Source: Atopobiaceae bacterium
GTDB lineage: Bacteria > Actinomycetota > Coriobacteriia > Coriobacteriales > Atopobiaceae
Direction of reading: 5' to 3'
Length of the DNA stretch: 36,624 nt
NCBI GenBank assembly: GCA_017545665.1
Contig: JAFWKQ010000082.1
Span: 1-36,624, forward strand
The translations under genes and the position numbers were made by a program. Every line of letters begins with the position of its first letter. Positions within the stretch are counted from its first letter, which is position 1. The notes below the pieces were generated by a model. That model searched no databases, was not told where the DNA came from, and saw only the letters and a list, made by a program, of their open reading frames with translations. Shown here one piece after another: positions 16,235 through 24,819 of this stretch.

Positions 16235-16783
16235 CTATCTATACGCAATAAAGTCCTCTATGGCATCATAGCGATCGATTCGAATAAGAATCTGATCGAG
16301 ATCGAGGACGCCCCATAGCAGCACACGGCGCTTTTGTCCAACGGTCACGTGCAGGTTACGCACGCTCGGCTGCAGGGTGGACGATACGAACTCCATGCTC
16401 TTAATATCGGCGTATGAAATGGAGATCGTATGCCCAAAGAGGGGCGTCAAATCCATGTGGTCGTCGTAGGTAACAACCTTATAGCGCCGAAGCAGGACCC
16501 AGTACAAAAACGAGACCACCAAAAACGCGTCGAAGAAACTCATTACAACGGCACTGTTTGCGGTAAAGGCATCCAGAACGCAGAGCCAACCCAACAATAT
16601 GCCCAACGACCCCATAACGATCATGGTAAACACCAGTGACCACGTGAGGGTTCCCGAAACCGTATAGGTGTCGTGATGGCTGTGATGACGCTCGGATATT
16701 CCCGCATCACCAAGCCAGAGAATTAGCGAGGCGGCTATTGGTATGCCAGCCGCGACGACCGTAAGTGCTATGGAGCTATCCAT
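16235..16783 (-). CDS. Membrane protein with a PH-like C-terminal domain
   Basis: 182 residues from the ATG at 16783, after GAGAGG. Three hydrophobic segments are visible at about 5-25, 48-72 and 78-100. A soluble C-terminal half follows: RRYKVVTYDDHMDLTPLFGH, then TISISYADIKSMEFV and a final DQILIRIDRYDAIEDFI. This half has the strand pattern of bacterial PH-like domains that follow membrane segments. Function unknown; such domains often serve in membrane-associated complexes. It lies 153 bases after the phosphatase gene on the same strand, so co-transcription is possible. An upstream frame extension to 16873 lacks a ribosome site. Confidence 0.7.
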   Translation of the reverse strand: MDSSIALTVVAAGIPIAASLILWLGDAGISERHHSHHDTYTVSGTLTWSLVFTMIVMGSLGILLGWLCVLDAFTANSAVVMSFFDAFLVVSFLYWVLLRRYKVVTYDDHMDLTPLFGHTISISYADIKSMEFVSSTLQPSVRNLHVTVGQKRRVLLWGVLDLDQILIRIDRYDAIEDFIAYR

Positions 16784-16936
16784 TTGGTCGCCGCCTCTCG
16801 TTTCTTGAACTTTAGTTGATATCTTAGCCGTCAACCACACGATTCCATCGCGTAAAGTCGTAAGCGGTAGCATGAACCCCCTTAATGAAGACCCTTGTGC
16901 ACCTGCATCGCTGTTTTTGGAACTTCCTGATTGAGA

Positions 16937-17680
16937 TCAGAGGAGCCGTTGCCGAACCGCAGCGGCGTCCTCGTCGGGAACTCCACATCCCAGCAAATAG
17001 CTTTCGACCCCGCCATACTCTTCTTCGACTATGTTATACGCGTACTCAATGATTTCGGGGCCAGACATCATGCCCTCGCGGAAGTCGCTGCGTGCGGCAT
17101 CGTACCATTCTTCGCTGAACGCCTGGTCGCGCATGAGATTGGACCACGTTTGCACATAGTTGGCAATTACGTCCCACTTATCGACTCCCGCCAGGCTCAG
17201 GAGTAGCATGGCAAGGATTCCCGTCCTGTCCTTGCCCACCGCACAATGGAAGAGAACGCAACCTTCTGGCGCGTCGGCAAGGAAGCGAAAACAGGCACGT
17301 ACGCCCTCGTAGTTCTCGATTATGTGCCTATAGACCGTTTCCATAGAGAAGGTCTTCTCGTCAAACTGAGCGCGCAACGCCTCAATCTGCGCCGCGTTAA
17401 AGCCCAGCAAGGGAATGTTTACGCATACAACGTCTTTTCCCAACTCAACGTTGGGAGCATCGGCGACCTCCGATGGATCACGCAGGTCAACGACCGCACG
17501 TACGCCATAGTCGTGTAGGAACTTCACGTCGTACGCACTCAGCCTGCACAGGCTATCGGAACGCAGAAACCGCCCAAACTTGGTACGATCGCCATTTGCC
17601 GTAGGATATCCACCCAATTCTCGCACGTTAAAGGCACCGTCTAGTGGCAAGCGTACCCAAGGTTGTTCATGAGGTTCCAT
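16937..17680 (-). CDS. Tyrosine/serine protein phosphatase (CX5R), copy 1
   Basis: 247 residues from the ATG at 17680, after AAAGGACGCC; an in-frame TTG at 17701 has no ribosome site. The N-terminal signature NVRELGGYPTANG and a YGVRAVVDLRDPSE segment are the family start. The active-site loop is VLFHCAVGKDRTGI, with nucleophile Cys146 and Arg152. This is the Y_phosphatase3 group (Listeria LipA, mycobacterial PtpB type), which includes protein-tyrosine and phosphoinositide phosphatases. There is no signal peptide. A related gene lies just upstream on the same strand (17764-18528). Substrate unknown. Confidence 0.9.
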   Translation of the reverse strand: MEPHEQPWVRLPLDGAFNVRELGGYPTANGDRTKFGRFLRSDSLCRLSAYDVKFLHDYGVRAVVDLRDPSEVADAPNVELGKDVVCVNIPLLGFNAAQIEALRAQFDEKTFSMETVYRHIIENYEGVRACFRFLADAPEGCVLFHCAVGKDRTGILAMLLLSLAGVDKWDVIANYVQTWSNLMRDQAFSEEWYDAARSDFREGMMSGPEIIEYAYNIVEEEYGGVESYLLGCGVPDEDAAAVRQRLL

Positions 17681-17763
17681 GGCGTCCTTTCGTTCGGTCA
17701 ATATAAAATAATAATCGCGGAACAGGTTTACTTTACCGCAAATTCGAGGCTACATTATCGAGG

Positions 17764-18528
17764 TTACAGAAGATGACCGCGAACGCGCTCCAATGCCCTT
17801 TGCTCCACGCCACAGCTCAGCAAATATCGCTCGATTGTGCCGTAACCCTCTTCCAAGCGATCCAATACCGTGGTAATGGCATCAAGTCGCAGCTCAAGCT
17901 CTCTCCGTACCGGTCGCTTGCCCTTGTACACGATGCCGTCCACCTCTGCGCATGATCCAAAGGAGTAGCAGTAATCGGCAACAATGCGCTCGTTGCTCGC
18001 CCCCACCAAACCCAGGAGCAGCATGGCCATCATACCCGTGCGATCCATCCCGGCTGCACAGTGAAATAGAACGCACTCTCCCTCCTTCGCCGTCGCAAAG
18101 AACAAGAATGCCTTCCGAACGGCTTCGCGATTTGCCAACATGGTAAGGTATCCCAACGTATGGTAGCTGCCACCCAGTTCGTCCGATCCCAAGGACGGGT
18201 CGGACAGGTCTATATCGAAAAGCGGAACGTGACAAAAGCGCACGCCAGGCATCTGCTGGATCTTGTCGGCGGCAACGCTCACCTCGTGGTTCCCACGCAA
18301 ATCCAGCACAAGCCTTACGCCATAGTCATAGAGGCGGCGTTGGTCCTGGGCACTGAGCATATCCAAACCACCCGAACGCACGAAACGACGGTATGAAGTA
18401 ACGCCTTGCTCAACGGCATATCCGCCAAGCTCGCGCACGTTATAGCCGCTGGCCAACTCAAGCTTGCGCGCGGGCTCAAGCTCCTCGGGCCGATTCCACA
18501 ACTCTCTCCAACGCTCACGCAGACCCAT
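17764..18528 (-). CDS. Tyrosine/serine protein phosphatase (CX5R), copy 2
   Basis: 254 residues from the ATG at 18528, after GGAAGGGG. The frame stays open upstream through the R1 repeat to 18591, but those residues (GQRGLSPLARF) are just the translated repeat. Marks: YNVRELGGYAVEQG, YGVRLVLDLRG and the loop VLFHCAAGMDRTGM, with nucleophile Cys157. It is clearly homologous to the gene at 16937, with divergence throughout, so this is an old duplication or a pair of distinct family members. The R1 palindrome separates it from the activase gene upstream. Confidence 0.9.
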   Translation of the reverse strand: MGLRERWRELWNRPEELEPARKLELASGYNVRELGGYAVEQGVTSYRRFVRSGGLDMLSAQDQRRLYDYGVRLVLDLRGNHEVSVAADKIQQMPGVRFCHVPLFDIDLSDPSLGSDELGGSYHTLGYLTMLANREAVRKAFLFFATAKEGECVLFHCAAGMDRTGMMAMLLLGLVGASNERIVADYCYSFGSCAEVDGIVYKGKRPVRRELELRLDAITTVLDRLEEGYGTIERYLLSCGVEQRALERVRGHLL

Positions 18529-18549
18529 CGGCACACCCCTTCCAAGAAA

Positions 18550-18583
18550 GCGGGCCAAAGGGGACAGTCCCCTTTGGCCCATG
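18550..18583. repeat. Palindromic repeat family R1, copy C
   Basis: GGGCCAAAGGGGACAGTCCC then CTTTGGCCC, so the pairing extends to 13 bases per arm. It starts 15 bases beyond the stop of the activase gene and lies in the leader of the phosphatase gene. Confidence 0.88.
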
Positions 18584-18597
18584 TTGGCCATAAGCCG

Positions 18598-21500
18598 CTA
18601 TATTCCAGCCTTCGTGAGCTCGCGTTCGATGCGATCGAACATGTTGTCCTCGATCTTGTCGCCTTCCAGCTTGAAGTCCGCGCCCTCGCGCATGTTCTCC
18701 TTGGCAACCGAAATCATGAGCTTGATGCGGTTGAGCTGGTTGACCTCGCTGGCACCGGGGTCGTAGTCAACGGCCACGATGTTGCTCTTGGGATGGAGCT
18801 GTCGCAAGCGCTTGATCACGCTCTTACCCACCACGTGATTCGGCAGGCACGCAAAGGGAGACGCGCATACGATGTTTGGTGTGCCTGTTTCTATGAGCTC
18901 GATCATCTCGGCTGTGAGCAGCCAGCCCTCGCCCATGGTGTTGCAAAGCGACAAGACCTCCTCGGCCTTCTTGCCGAGCTCGAAGATCTGGGTATAGGGC
19001 TCAAAGCGCGTACTCTCTTCCAACATCTTGTTTATGGGCGCGCGCAGAGCATCAATGGCAGCGATGCCGATGCCGTGGGTAAGGCGCTTCTTGGCCTTGG
19101 TGCCAAGCTCGTGCTTGAGGTTGATCTGGTTGGAGGTTCCAAACAGGAAGAAGTCCACCAAGCCGGGAACGTTGGCCTCGCAGCCCTCCGACTCGATCAC
19201 ACGCACCACGTCGTTGTTTGCCGTGGGGTGGAACTTTACCAAGATCTCGCCCACCACGCCCACGCGCGGCTTGGAGCGGTCGTTTACGAGCGGCAGTTGC
19301 TCGAATGCGTCCACGGTATCCTGACACAGGCGATAGAATGCCTTGCGCGAGGCACCCGGTACCTGCACCTTTGCCCGCGCCATGAGCTCCCCATACAGGG
19401 CGTCTGCCGAACCAGGCTCTGCCTCGTAGGGGCGCGTGCGATACAGGCACTGCATGATGAGGTCACCGTAGAGCAGGGCATACACGGCGCTAATGAGGAA
19501 CTTTGGCTTCAGGATGTTGAATCCCGGATTGTGCTCGTCCAAGCCGCCGGCGACGCTGAGCGAGATGACCGGAATCTCGGGATGGCCGGATTCCTTGAGC
19601 GCCTTGCGAATGAATGCGATGTAGTTGGTGGCACGACATCCACCGCCCGTTTGCGAAATCAGGACCGCCGTGCGCTTGAGGTCGTACTTCCCAGAGAGAA
19701 CGGCGTTGATCAGCTGTCCCGTTACCAAGATGGATGGATAGCAAATGTCGTTGTTCACGTACTTTAGGCCAGCGTCCACCGCACCGTGGTCAACCGAGGG
19801 CAGTAGTACCACGTTGAATCCCGCAGATCGCAGAACGGCCTCGACCACCTCGAAGTGGATGGGCGACATCTGGGGCGCAAGGATGGTATAGCCCTGCTCC
19901 TGCATCTCCTTGGTGTAGCGCACCTTCTCCATGGCCGCGCTCGCGGACTTCCTGTACACGGGCGGCCTGCGACGCAGGTCGGTCTCACGAGCGTGCTCAA
20001 GCGAGCCGTCCGCCATGTGCACCATCGGTGGCTCGACCTCCTCGGCCTCGCCCCGCTCCGCGCTGAGCTCGAGCTTCTCTCGCTCCTCCTGAAGGGCCGC
20101 CATAAGCGAACGGATGCGAATGCGCGCCGCACCAAGATTGGACACCTCGTCGATCTTGAGCACCGTGTAAACCTTGCCGCTCGCCTCCAAGATCTCCTGG
20201 ACCTGATCGGTGGTAAGGGCGTCCAAGCCGCATCCGAAGCTGTTGAGCTGAATGAGGTCCAAGTCGTTGCGCGTGGCAACAAAGCGCGCCGCGCGGTAGA
20301 GGCGCGAATGGTACATCCACTGGTCAACCACGCGAATCGGCCTCTCGGGCTCCATCTTGTGGGCAATGCAGTCTTCGGTAAGAACGGCAAAGCCAAAGCT
20401 GTTCACCAGCTCGGGAATGGCATGGTTGATCTCGGGATCGTTGTGATAAGGACGACCCGCAATAACGATTCCGTGCGCGTCGTGCTCTTCGATCCACGCC
20501 AACGTTTGATCGCCCAAACGGTGCATGGCGTCCTTGAACTCAAGGTCTGCCTTCCAGGCAATCTCCACCGCCTCGTTTATCTGCGTGCGCGTGATGTGCT
20601 CGCCGATGAAGCGTCCCTTGCCGGATTTCGCATCCTCCTCGCGCTGCTCCGAGACCAGCTCATAAAGACGGCGCTTGAGCTCGCGCTTGTTGTCGTAGGG
20701 CAGGAACGGCGCCATATACTGCACGTCGGGTGCCGCCAGCTCATCCACGTTGAGCTCAAGGGCCTGTGGATAGCTCATGACGATGGGACAGTTGTAGTGA
20801 TTGGTGGCCGAGTCGTCCTCCTGACGCTCCCAACGGATGCAGGGCATCCAAATAAAGTCCACGTCCTTGGCAAGCAGGTTCATAATGTGTCCATGGCTCA
20901 GCTTGGCCGGGTAGCACACCGACTCGCTTGGCATGGATTCGATTCCCGCCTCGTAGATCTTCTTCGTGGATTGGTCGGAGAGCACAACCGAGAAACCCAG
21001 TTGCGTGAAGAACGCATGCCAGAAGGGGTAGTTCTCATACATATTGAGCGCACGAGGAATTCCCACCGTGCCATGCGGGGCTTCTTTTGGATCGAGCGTG
21101 GGTCGATCGAACAACAACTCGTTCTTGACCTTAAACAGGTTGGGGGCGTCGGCCTTGTTCTTGCGCGAGCGGCCCGAGCCCTTTTCGCAGCGGTTGCCCG
21201 TAATAAAGCGATGCCCTCCCCCAAAGTCATTGATCGTGAGCAGGCAGTTGTTGGAGCAGCGTCCACAGTTAACCTTGGTAAGCTTTACCGTCAGTTCGCC
21301 AAGCACCTTGCGGTTGAGCACGGTGGAAACGCCGTCCTTTCCCGCGCGGTCGCGGGCAAGCAGGGCCGCGCCATAGGCACCCATGGAGCCCGCTATATCG
21401 GGGCGGATTACGTCACGGCCGGTTAGCAGCTCAAACGCACGCAGCGTCGCGTCGCTCATAAAGGTACCACCCTGGACGACGATGTGCTTTCCGATCTCGT

Positions 21501-23187
21501 CGTAGTCACGCAGCTTGATGACCTTGAACAGCGCATTCTTGATGACGGAGTACGAAAGGCCAGCCGCCACGTCTCCAATGGTGGCGCCCTCCTTCTGCGC
21601 CTGCTTTACGCGCGAGTTCATGAATACCGTGCAACGGCTGCCCAGGTCCACCGGACGCTCCCCCTCCACGGCTGCAGCGGCAAACTCCTGCACGCTCATG
21701 CCCATGGAGTCGGCAAAACTCGCAACGAATGAGCCGCATCCCGAGGAGCATGCCTCGTTGAGCGAAATGTGCTCGATCACGCCGTCCTTCACCTGGAGGC
21801 ACTTCATGTCCTGGCCGCCTATGTCCAGTATGAACTCGACGTCCGGCACGAATGCCTGAGCGCCACGCAGGTGCGCAACGGTCTCGACCTCACCGGAGTC
21901 GGCACGCAGCGCCTCAATGAGGATGCCCTCCCCATAGCCTGTGGTCGTTACGTGGCCAATCTCGCAATCCGGCGGCAGGTGGTCGTAGATGTCGTTCATG
22001 ATGGCGCGAGCCGTACCCAGCACGTCGCCATTGTTCACGTCGTACCAGGTATACAAGAGCTCGCCGCTCTCGCCCACAACAGCGGCCTTGAGCGTGGTGG
22101 AACCGGCATCGATGCCAATGAACACGCGGCCGTGGTACTCGTCGAGCACGCCCTTGTCCACCACCTCCGCATCGTGACGACGATGGAACTCGTCCAACTC
22201 CGCCTTGCTGGAGAAGAGCGGCGCCAGACGAGCGACCTCGCTGCCCTGCGTATCTTTGAGGTCGTTCAGTGCCTGAATAACATCGCCAAACGTAACCTTC
22301 TTGTCCGTCTCGCCTGCCAATGCCGCTCCGGTAGCGACGAACAGGTGAGCGTTCTTGGGCACTATGCGATGCTCCTCATCGAGATTCAGCGTAATGTAGA
22401 AGCGCTCACGCAACTCGCTCAGATACTGCAGCGGGCCACCCAGGAAGGCGACGTAACCGCGAATGGGGTGGCCGCAGGCGAGGCCCGATACGGTCTGGTT
22501 TGCCACCGCCTGGAAGATGGACGCCGCTATGTCGGAGGGAGCCGCGCCCTCGTTAAGCAGCGGCTGCACGTCCGACTTCGCAAACACGCCGCAACGGCTT
22601 GCGATGGGGTATATGTGCGTCGCGTCCTTTGCCAGCTCGTTGAGCCCGGGCGCATCGGTTTTGAGCAGCGACGCCATCTGGTCGATGAAGGCGCCCGTAC
22701 CACCGGCGCACGTGCCGTTCATGCGCTGCTCGATGCCATTGTCAAAGTAGATTATCTTTGCGTCCTCGCCACCGAGCTCTATGGCGCAGTCGGTTTGGGG
22801 AATGAGCGTCTCCACGGCACGTTTGCTGGCAATGACCTCCTGCACGAACTCGAGGTCGAGCCAGGTCGCGAGCAACATACCGCCCGAACCCGTAATGGAC
22901 ACGCGCATGGAGGCATTGCCCACCACCTTCTGCGCACGGGCAAAGAGCTCTTTGGCCGTGGCGCGAATGTCGGTGTGGTGGCGTTCGTAGTTGGCATACA
23001 CGAGGTTGTTGTTGGAATCGATTACCGCAAGCTTGACTGTGGTAGAGCCGACGTCTATGCCCAGACGCAGATGAGCATGGCTCAGGTCCACGGGATGGGC
23101 CGGCTTGAGTTCGGCACCGTTTTGCACAAGCGCAACGGCAGGCTTCGCCGCGCTTTGGGCAGCGTTTGATCTAGAGGATCGTACCAT
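18598..23187 (-). CDS. 2-hydroxyacyl-CoA dehydratase activase, double-ASKHA fusion
   Basis: 1529 residues from the ATG at 23187, after AAGGAGAG. Two BadF/BadG/BcrA-type ATPase domains come first. Domain one begins LGIDVGSTTVKLAV (Asp45) and has ELGGEDAK, MNGTCAGGTGAFI and ASRCGVF. Domain two starts near 355 with FIGIDAGSTTLKAAV and has DIGGQDMK, NEACSSGCGSF and GSRCTVF. A Cys cluster NCGRCSNNCLLTI ... NRCEKG (about 641-667) leads into a DUF2229-like region (GIPRALNMYENYPFWHAFF, ESVCYPAKLSHGHI) and an HgdB-like C-terminal part. Classical activases use ATP and a [4Fe-4S] cluster to inject an electron into a radical dehydratase; the exact job of these long fusions is not known to me. It overlaps the TetR gene by 17 bases and is probably controlled by it. 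Confidence 0.9.
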   Translation of the reverse strand: MVRSSRSNAAQSAAKPAVALVQNGAELKPAHPVDLSHAHLRLGIDVGSTTVKLAVIDSNNNLVYANYERHHTDIRATAKELFARAQKVVGNASMRVSITGSGGMLLATWLDLEFVQEVIASKRAVETLIPQTDCAIELGGEDAKIIYFDNGIEQRMNGTCAGGTGAFIDQMASLLKTDAPGLNELAKDATHIYPIASRCGVFAKSDVQPLLNEGAAPSDIAASIFQAVANQTVSGLACGHPIRGYVAFLGGPLQYLSELRERFYITLNLDEEHRIVPKNAHLFVATGAALAGETDKKVTFGDVIQALNDLKDTQGSEVARLAPLFSSKAELDEFHRRHDAEVVDKGVLDEYHGRVFIGIDAGSTTLKAAVVGESGELLYTWYDVNNGDVLGTARAIMNDIYDHLPPDCEIGHVTTTGYGEGILIEALRADSGEVETVAHLRGAQAFVPDVEFILDIGGQDMKCLQVKDGVIEHISLNEACSSGCGSFVASFADSMGMSVQEFAAAAVEGERPVDLGSRCTVFMNSRVKQAQKEGATIGDVAAGLSYSVIKNALFKVIKLRDYDEIGKHIVVQGGTFMSDATLRAFELLTGRDVIRPDIAGSMGAYGAALLARDRAGKDGVSTVLNRKVLGELTVKLTKVNCGRCSNNCLLTINDFGGGHRFITGNRCEKGSGRSRKNKADAPNLFKVKNELLFDRPTLDPKEAPHGTVGIPRALNMYENYPFWHAFFTQLGFSVVLSDQSTKKIYEAGIESMPSESVCYPAKLSHGHIMNLLAKDVDFIWMPCIRWERQEDDSATNHYNCPIVMSYPQALELNVDELAAPDVQYMAPFLPYDNKRELKRRLYELVSEQREEDAKSGKGRFIGEHITRTQINEAVEIAWKADLEFKDAMHRLGDQTLAWIEEHDAHGIVIAGRPYHNDPEINHAIPELVNSFGFAVLTEDCIAHKMEPERPIRVVDQWMYHSRLYRAARFVATRNDLDLIQLNSFGCGLDALTTDQVQEILEASGKVYTVLKIDEVSNLGAARIRIRSLMAALQEEREKLELSAERGEAEEVEPPMVHMADGSLEHARETDLRRRPPVYRKSASAAMEKVRYTKEMQEQGYTILAPQMSPIHFEVVEAVLRSAGFNVVLLPSVDHGAVDAGLKYVNNDICYPSILVTGQLINAVLSGKYDLKRTAVLISQTGGGCRATNYIAFIRKALKESGHPEIPVISLSVAGGLDEHNPGFNILKPKFLISAVYALLYGDLIMQCLYRTRPYEAEPGSADALYGELMARAKVQVPGASRKAFYRLCQDTVDAFEQLPLVNDRSKPRVGVVGEILVKFHPTANNDVVRVIESEGCEANVPGLVDFFLFGTSNQINLKHELGTKAKKRLTHGIGIAAIDALRAPINKMLEESTRFEPYTQIFELGKKAEEVLSLCNTMGEGWLLTAEMIELIETGTPNIVCASPFACLPNHVVGKSVIKRLRQLHPKSNIVAVDYDPGASEVNQLNRIKLMISVAKENMREGADFKLEGDKIEDNMFDRIERELTKAGI

Positions 23188-23851
23188 GGTCGCTCTCCTT
23201 CTCTTGGTTCGCGGAAATCGCGAGAATCGACGGAATTGAAAAGTTGAGGGGGCGTCCATAAAGATCACCCGGTCGTATGAACATGAGGGCCGTCATGATG
23301 CAGGCCATAACGTAATCGCTCTCAACCATGCCGGTAGTGAGCCAACGCACCATAACGCCCACCTCGGCGCTTACGGCATAGGCAAGGTAGTAGTCAAAGA
23401 ATGCCAGCGCCTTGCTGGAGAAGCCATCGAGGGCGCGACTCTGCACCACCTCGCTTACCATGGACTTTATCTTCTCAACAAAGGCTGGGTCTCCCCCATC
23501 GCCAAGAAGGGCCGAGAGAACCGCCCCGTGCGAGCGAACGTACGCAAGCACATCCGTCGCCCCCGGGCACGGCTCGAACCTGTTTATCGCCTCTTCCAAC
23601 TCGGGGAGCGTAACCTGCGAAATCGTATATGCCAGAGGGGCAAGGTCCGCTATGGTCTCGTCCTCAATGTCGCTTACGAGTGCGGGTATGTCTTTGTAAT
23701 GCGAGTAGAACGTACGTCGCGTTACGTTCGCGCGTTCGGTTACTCCCGTTACGGTCACACGCGAGAGGTCGCCTGTGGCATGGATTTCCTCCGCCAGCGC
23801 CTCACGCAATGCCTGCCGGGTCCGCACGCATCTTCGGTCAGTCGTCTTCAA
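23171..23851 (-). CDS. TetR-family transcriptional regulator
   Basis: 226 residues. The N-terminal helix-turn-helix is VTVTGVTERANVTRRTFYSHYKDIPALV, the TetR consensus, followed by an all-helical C-terminal domain of no recognised ligand class. The start is TTG at 23849-23851 after GAAGGAG; I see no better start. Its last 17 bases overlap the start of the activase gene, indicating one transcript and probable translational coupling. The ribosome site lies inside a 61-bp near-perfect palindrome (23857-23917), which is the obvious operator. I infer autoregulation of the TetR-activase operon. The inducer is unknown. Confidence 0.9.
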   Translation of the reverse strand: MKTTDRRCVRTRQALREALAEEIHATGDLSRVTVTGVTERANVTRRTFYSHYKDIPALVSDIEDETIADLAPLAYTISQVTLPELEEAINRFEPCPGATDVLAYVRSHGAVLSALLGDGGDPAFVEKIKSMVSEVVQSRALDGFSSKALAFFDYYLAYAVSAEVGVMVRWLTTGMVESDYVMACIMTALMFIRPGDLYGRPLNFSIPSILAISANQEKESDHGTIL

Positions 23852-23856
23852 ACAAA

Positions 23857-23917
23857 CTCCTTCACAAGGTGCGCAATATTACACAGCTCGTGTAATATTA
23901 CGCAATCTGTGAAGGAG
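23857..23917. promoter_or_regulatory. 61-bp palindromic operator candidate of the TetR-activase operon
   Basis: The 28-base arms 23857-23884 and 23890-23917 match inversely at 24 positions around AGCTC. The core is AATATTACAC / GTGTAATATT, and the outer parts CTCCTTCACA / TGTGAAGGAG match exactly. On the minus strand the outer part supplies the TetR ribosome site. Confidence 0.75.
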
Positions 23918-23953
23918 TAGCCCACTTGCACCAAAACTGCACACAACCTGACA

Positions 23954-23987
23954 TGACAAGGAGACAGGTCACTTGTCAGCTTTTTCG
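23954..23987. repeat. Palindromic repeat family R2, copy 1
   Basis: TGACAAGGAGACAGGTCACT then TGTCAGCTTTTTCG. The arms TGACAAG/CTTGTCA pair. The next copy starts 39 bases on and differs at one base. Confidence 0.85.
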
Positions 23988-23992
23988 AAACC

Positions 23993-24026
23993 TGACAAGG
24001 GGACAGGTCACTTGTCAGCTTTTTCG
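23993..24026. repeat. Palindromic repeat family R2, copy 2, overlapping a stop codon
   Basis: TGACAAGGGGACAGGTCACT then TGTCAGCTTTTTCG. On the minus strand it encodes the last residues (EKADK) and the TGA of the acetyltransferase gene. Confidence 0.85.
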
Positions 24027-24625
24027 TAGCGCAGTGCGTCCTCTGGGCCTATCTCGCGCAACACCTTGCATGGATTGCCAACCGCCACGACTCCCGACGG
24101 AATGTCTTTGGTAACCACGCTACCTGCGCCAATAACCACATCAGAGCCAATCGTTACGCCAGGACACACGAGCACTCCCATGCCAAACCACACGTTATCC
24201 CCCACCGTTATAGGCAACGCATATTCCAGTCCGGCATTCCTCCGCTCGGTATCCACTGGATGACCAGCGGTGCTAAACACGCAATTGGGAGCAATAAAAA
24301 CATCGTGCCCAAAGGTCACAGGCGCCCCATCCAAAATGATGAGCCCATGGTTGGCGTAGAAGTTCTCGCCCATACGGATGTTCTTGCCGTAATCACACCA
24401 GAAGGGAGGGCACACGTGTGCACGCCTGCCACAAGAGCCCACGATTTGCGCAAGTCGCTCGTGCAGCTCCTCCCGATGCGTAGGCCTTACGAGGTTGTAG
24501 TCGTAACAAAGCTCCTTGCATTCGTCGAGCGCCTCCAACACCTTGGTGTCGAAGTTGGCGTCGTAGAGTCTGCCACCCATCCCCTCAATCATCGCCGCCA
24601 CCTGCGTGCGTTTGTCTGCTTCCAT
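24008..24625 (-). CDS. Maltose/galactoside O-acetyltransferase family (left-handed beta-helix)
   Basis: 205 residues. The N-terminal Mac segment (VLEALDECKELCYDYNLVRP) is followed by hexapeptide-repeat coils (IRMGENFYANHG, VTFGHDVFIAPNCVF, VGDNVWFGMGVLVCPGVTIG, SDVVIGAGSVVTKDIPSGVVAVGNPCKVLR). The catalytic His lies in FSTAGHPVD. These trimeric cytoplasmic enzymes acetylate maltose, galactosides or related sugars with acetyl-CoA, possibly to detoxify non-metabolisable sugars. GGAG precedes the ATG at 24625. The last six codons are supplied by repeat R2, so the natural C-terminus may have been replaced. The gene is divergent from the ClC channel. Confidence 0.92.
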   Translation of the reverse strand: MEADKRTQVAAMIEGMGGRLYDANFDTKVLEALDECKELCYDYNLVRPTHREELHERLAQIVGSCGRRAHVCPPFWCDYGKNIRMGENFYANHGLIILDGAPVTFGHDVFIAPNCVFSTAGHPVDTERRNAGLEYALPITVGDNVWFGMGVLVCPGVTIGSDVVIGAGSVVTKDIPSGVVAVGNPCKVLREIGPEDALRYEKADK

Positions 24626-24819
24626 CTACCGCTCCAATCCAATAGCATCAGCCGGTTCAACCGCTGGTATAGTAATGGCACAAAACCATACCGTCCAGCT
24701 TGTCTGACACGACCAAAGAGACTCTCCCCAAGAGAAACGCAATCGCGTACCGCTATGATTCAGATACACGAATAACGTATTTGTTCGCTTGTTTCCACAT
24801 GCTCAAGGAGCAAAACGCC

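Noticed and set aside
17764..18591. Longer phosphatase start at 18591
   Set aside because: The extra N-terminal residues are the R1 palindrome translated; a good ribosome site precedes 18528.
18406..19767. Long open frame (453 codons) on the plus strand opposite the activase and phosphatase genes
   Set aside because: Antisense shadow of high-GC coding DNA; spans two genes and a repeat, with no recognisable domains. The same applies to 19855-21426, 21769-23169, 27093-28565 and 28725-29891.
23926..24114. 62-codon plus-strand frame next to the TetR palindrome, preceded by the mirrored GAAGGAG
   Set aside because: It translates the two R2 repeats (RRQVTCQLFR, RGQVTCQLFR) and then the antisense of the acetyltransferase. 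The ribosome-like site is only the palindrome's mirror image.
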